Positions 63,663 to 64,000 of a DNA stretch of 64,000 bases are shown piece after piece. Position numbers and translations under genes: made by a program. The DNA comes from Dromaius novaehollandiae (lineage: Eukaryota; Chordata; Aves; Casuariiformes; Dromaiidae), in NCBI RefSeq assembly GCF_036370855.1, contig NC_088102.1, positions 64,613,601 to 64,677,600 on the forward strand. Direction: 5' to 3'. Below the pieces are notes generated by a model that was not told the origin of the DNA, did no database searches, and worked only from the letters and a program-made list of their open reading frames with translations. Each line of letters begins with the position of its first letter. Positions within the stretch are counted from its first letter, which is position 1.

Positions 63663-63760
63663 CTCGCAGCCGCGCCTCACAGCCCGCAGCAGGACCGCAC
63701 CTCCTACCGCGAAGCCACGACAACCGCACGTTTCCTGAACCTCGGAATCGCGAGGAACTG
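63663..63760 (-). other. Candidate upstream first exon U1 (minus strand)
   Basis: GC-rich sequence ending in GGCTGCGAG|GTGAGC, a strong donor inside the second CpG island, with no ATG. The 5' end is not defined; 63760 is an arbitrary limit. Plausible partner of U2. Confidence 0.4.
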
Positions 63761-63818
63761 GGGGGGAAATGCCAAAAACAACAAAAAAAAAGCCAACAAC
63801 GACAAAGAAAACGACAAA

Positions 63819-63832
63819 CACACACACACACA
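63819..63832. repeat. Short (CA)n
   Basis: Seven CA units within an A/C-rich stretch inside the second CpG island. Confidence 0.9.
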
Positions 63833-63897
63833 AACCCCCAAAGAGGCTGCGCAGTCACTGCCCCCCCGCCACCTGCGGCGGTTGCCGCGGTGCCAAG

Positions 63898-63971
63898 ATG
63901 GCGGGCGGGGGGGCGGCAGGGCCGGGCCGGGCAGACCCCGCCCGCGGGGCGGGCAGGAGCTCGGGGCGCAG
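63898..63971 (+). CDS. Candidate first coding exon of an unidentified divergent gene
   Basis: ATG in strong context (AAGATGG) followed by an Ala/Gly/Arg-rich frame MAGGGAAGPGRADPARGAGR and then SSGR before a donor GCGCAG|GTAGCG. Without splicing the frame stops at 63973-63975. In mammals OTOG lies head-to-head with USH1C, but otogelin starts with a signal peptide, which this does not. Gene not recognised and could be untranslated leader. Confidence 0.25.
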
Positions 63972-64000
63972 GTAGCGGCCGGCGCCGCCGCCGCGCGGGA

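Larger units (their letters stand above)
63530..64000. promoter_or_regulatory. Second CpG island, possibly bidirectional promoter
   Basis: GC-dense to the right edge of the window. Contains a minus-strand donor (63663|63662) and, 235 bp away, a plus-strand CCAAGATGGCGG (63893-63904), a match to the YY1-type motif common at housekeeping starts. It continues beyond the window. Confidence 0.6.

Overview
The window looks like a piece of a sauropsid genome, most probably a bird. It is AT-rich and intron-dense, has two CpG islands, few interspersed repeats, and a CR1 LINE tail ending in the avian-type octamers ATTCCATG-ATTCTGTG (47092-47160, minus strand). No bacterial, plasmid or viral gene organisation is visible. 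Nearly all short open frames between stops are chance frames in noncoding DNA.

One protein-coding gene fills the window. It is USH1C, encoding harmonin, the PDZ scaffold of Usher syndrome type 1C, on the minus strand. Its start codon is at 60937-60935 and its stop codon at 10322-10320. I reconstructed 28 coding exons by hand from splice sites, reading phase and remembered harmonin sequence. All splice phases close. An a-type transcript (exons 1-15, 23-28) gives 556 codons, close to the 552 of human harmonin-a. A b-type transcript (exons 1-14, 16-28) gives 800 codons. Exons 15 and 16 begin in the same phase but end differently relative to their neighbours, so they can replace each other but cannot be joined. 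The layout of the protein is N-terminal helical domain (exons 1-3), PDZ1 (4-5), PDZ2 (8-11), first coiled coil (12-14), then either a short acidic linker (15) or the b-specific second coiled coil and proline/serine/threonine-rich region (16-22), then PDZ3 (24-27) and a four-residue tail MTFF (28).

Region by region: 1-10319 is 3' flank with no coding evidence, only simple repeats and a degraded palindromic repeat. 10320-15375 holds exons 28-23, 19536-31790 the b-specific exons 22-16, 32534-44558 exons 15-5, and 53070-60937 exons 4-1. The start codon lies in a CpG island (about 60600-61260). 61260-63165 is intergenic and holds a strikingly well-paired 31-bp inverted repeat. 63166-64000 holds a second CpG island with two minus-strand splice-site-bounded candidate untranslated exons and a plus-strand ATG followed by a donor, suggesting a second, divergent promoter whose gene I cannot name.

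The most interesting points are: the 13-nt terminal exon, whose splice acceptor uses an (AG)n microsatellite plus a T-run as its pyrimidine tract and whose stop codon abuts a poly(A) hexamer; the a/b exon choice enforced by reading phase; the conserved site equivalent to the human c.216G>A splice mutation; the 31-bp hairpin at 62073-62153; and the upstream exon pair near 63.2-63.7 kb.
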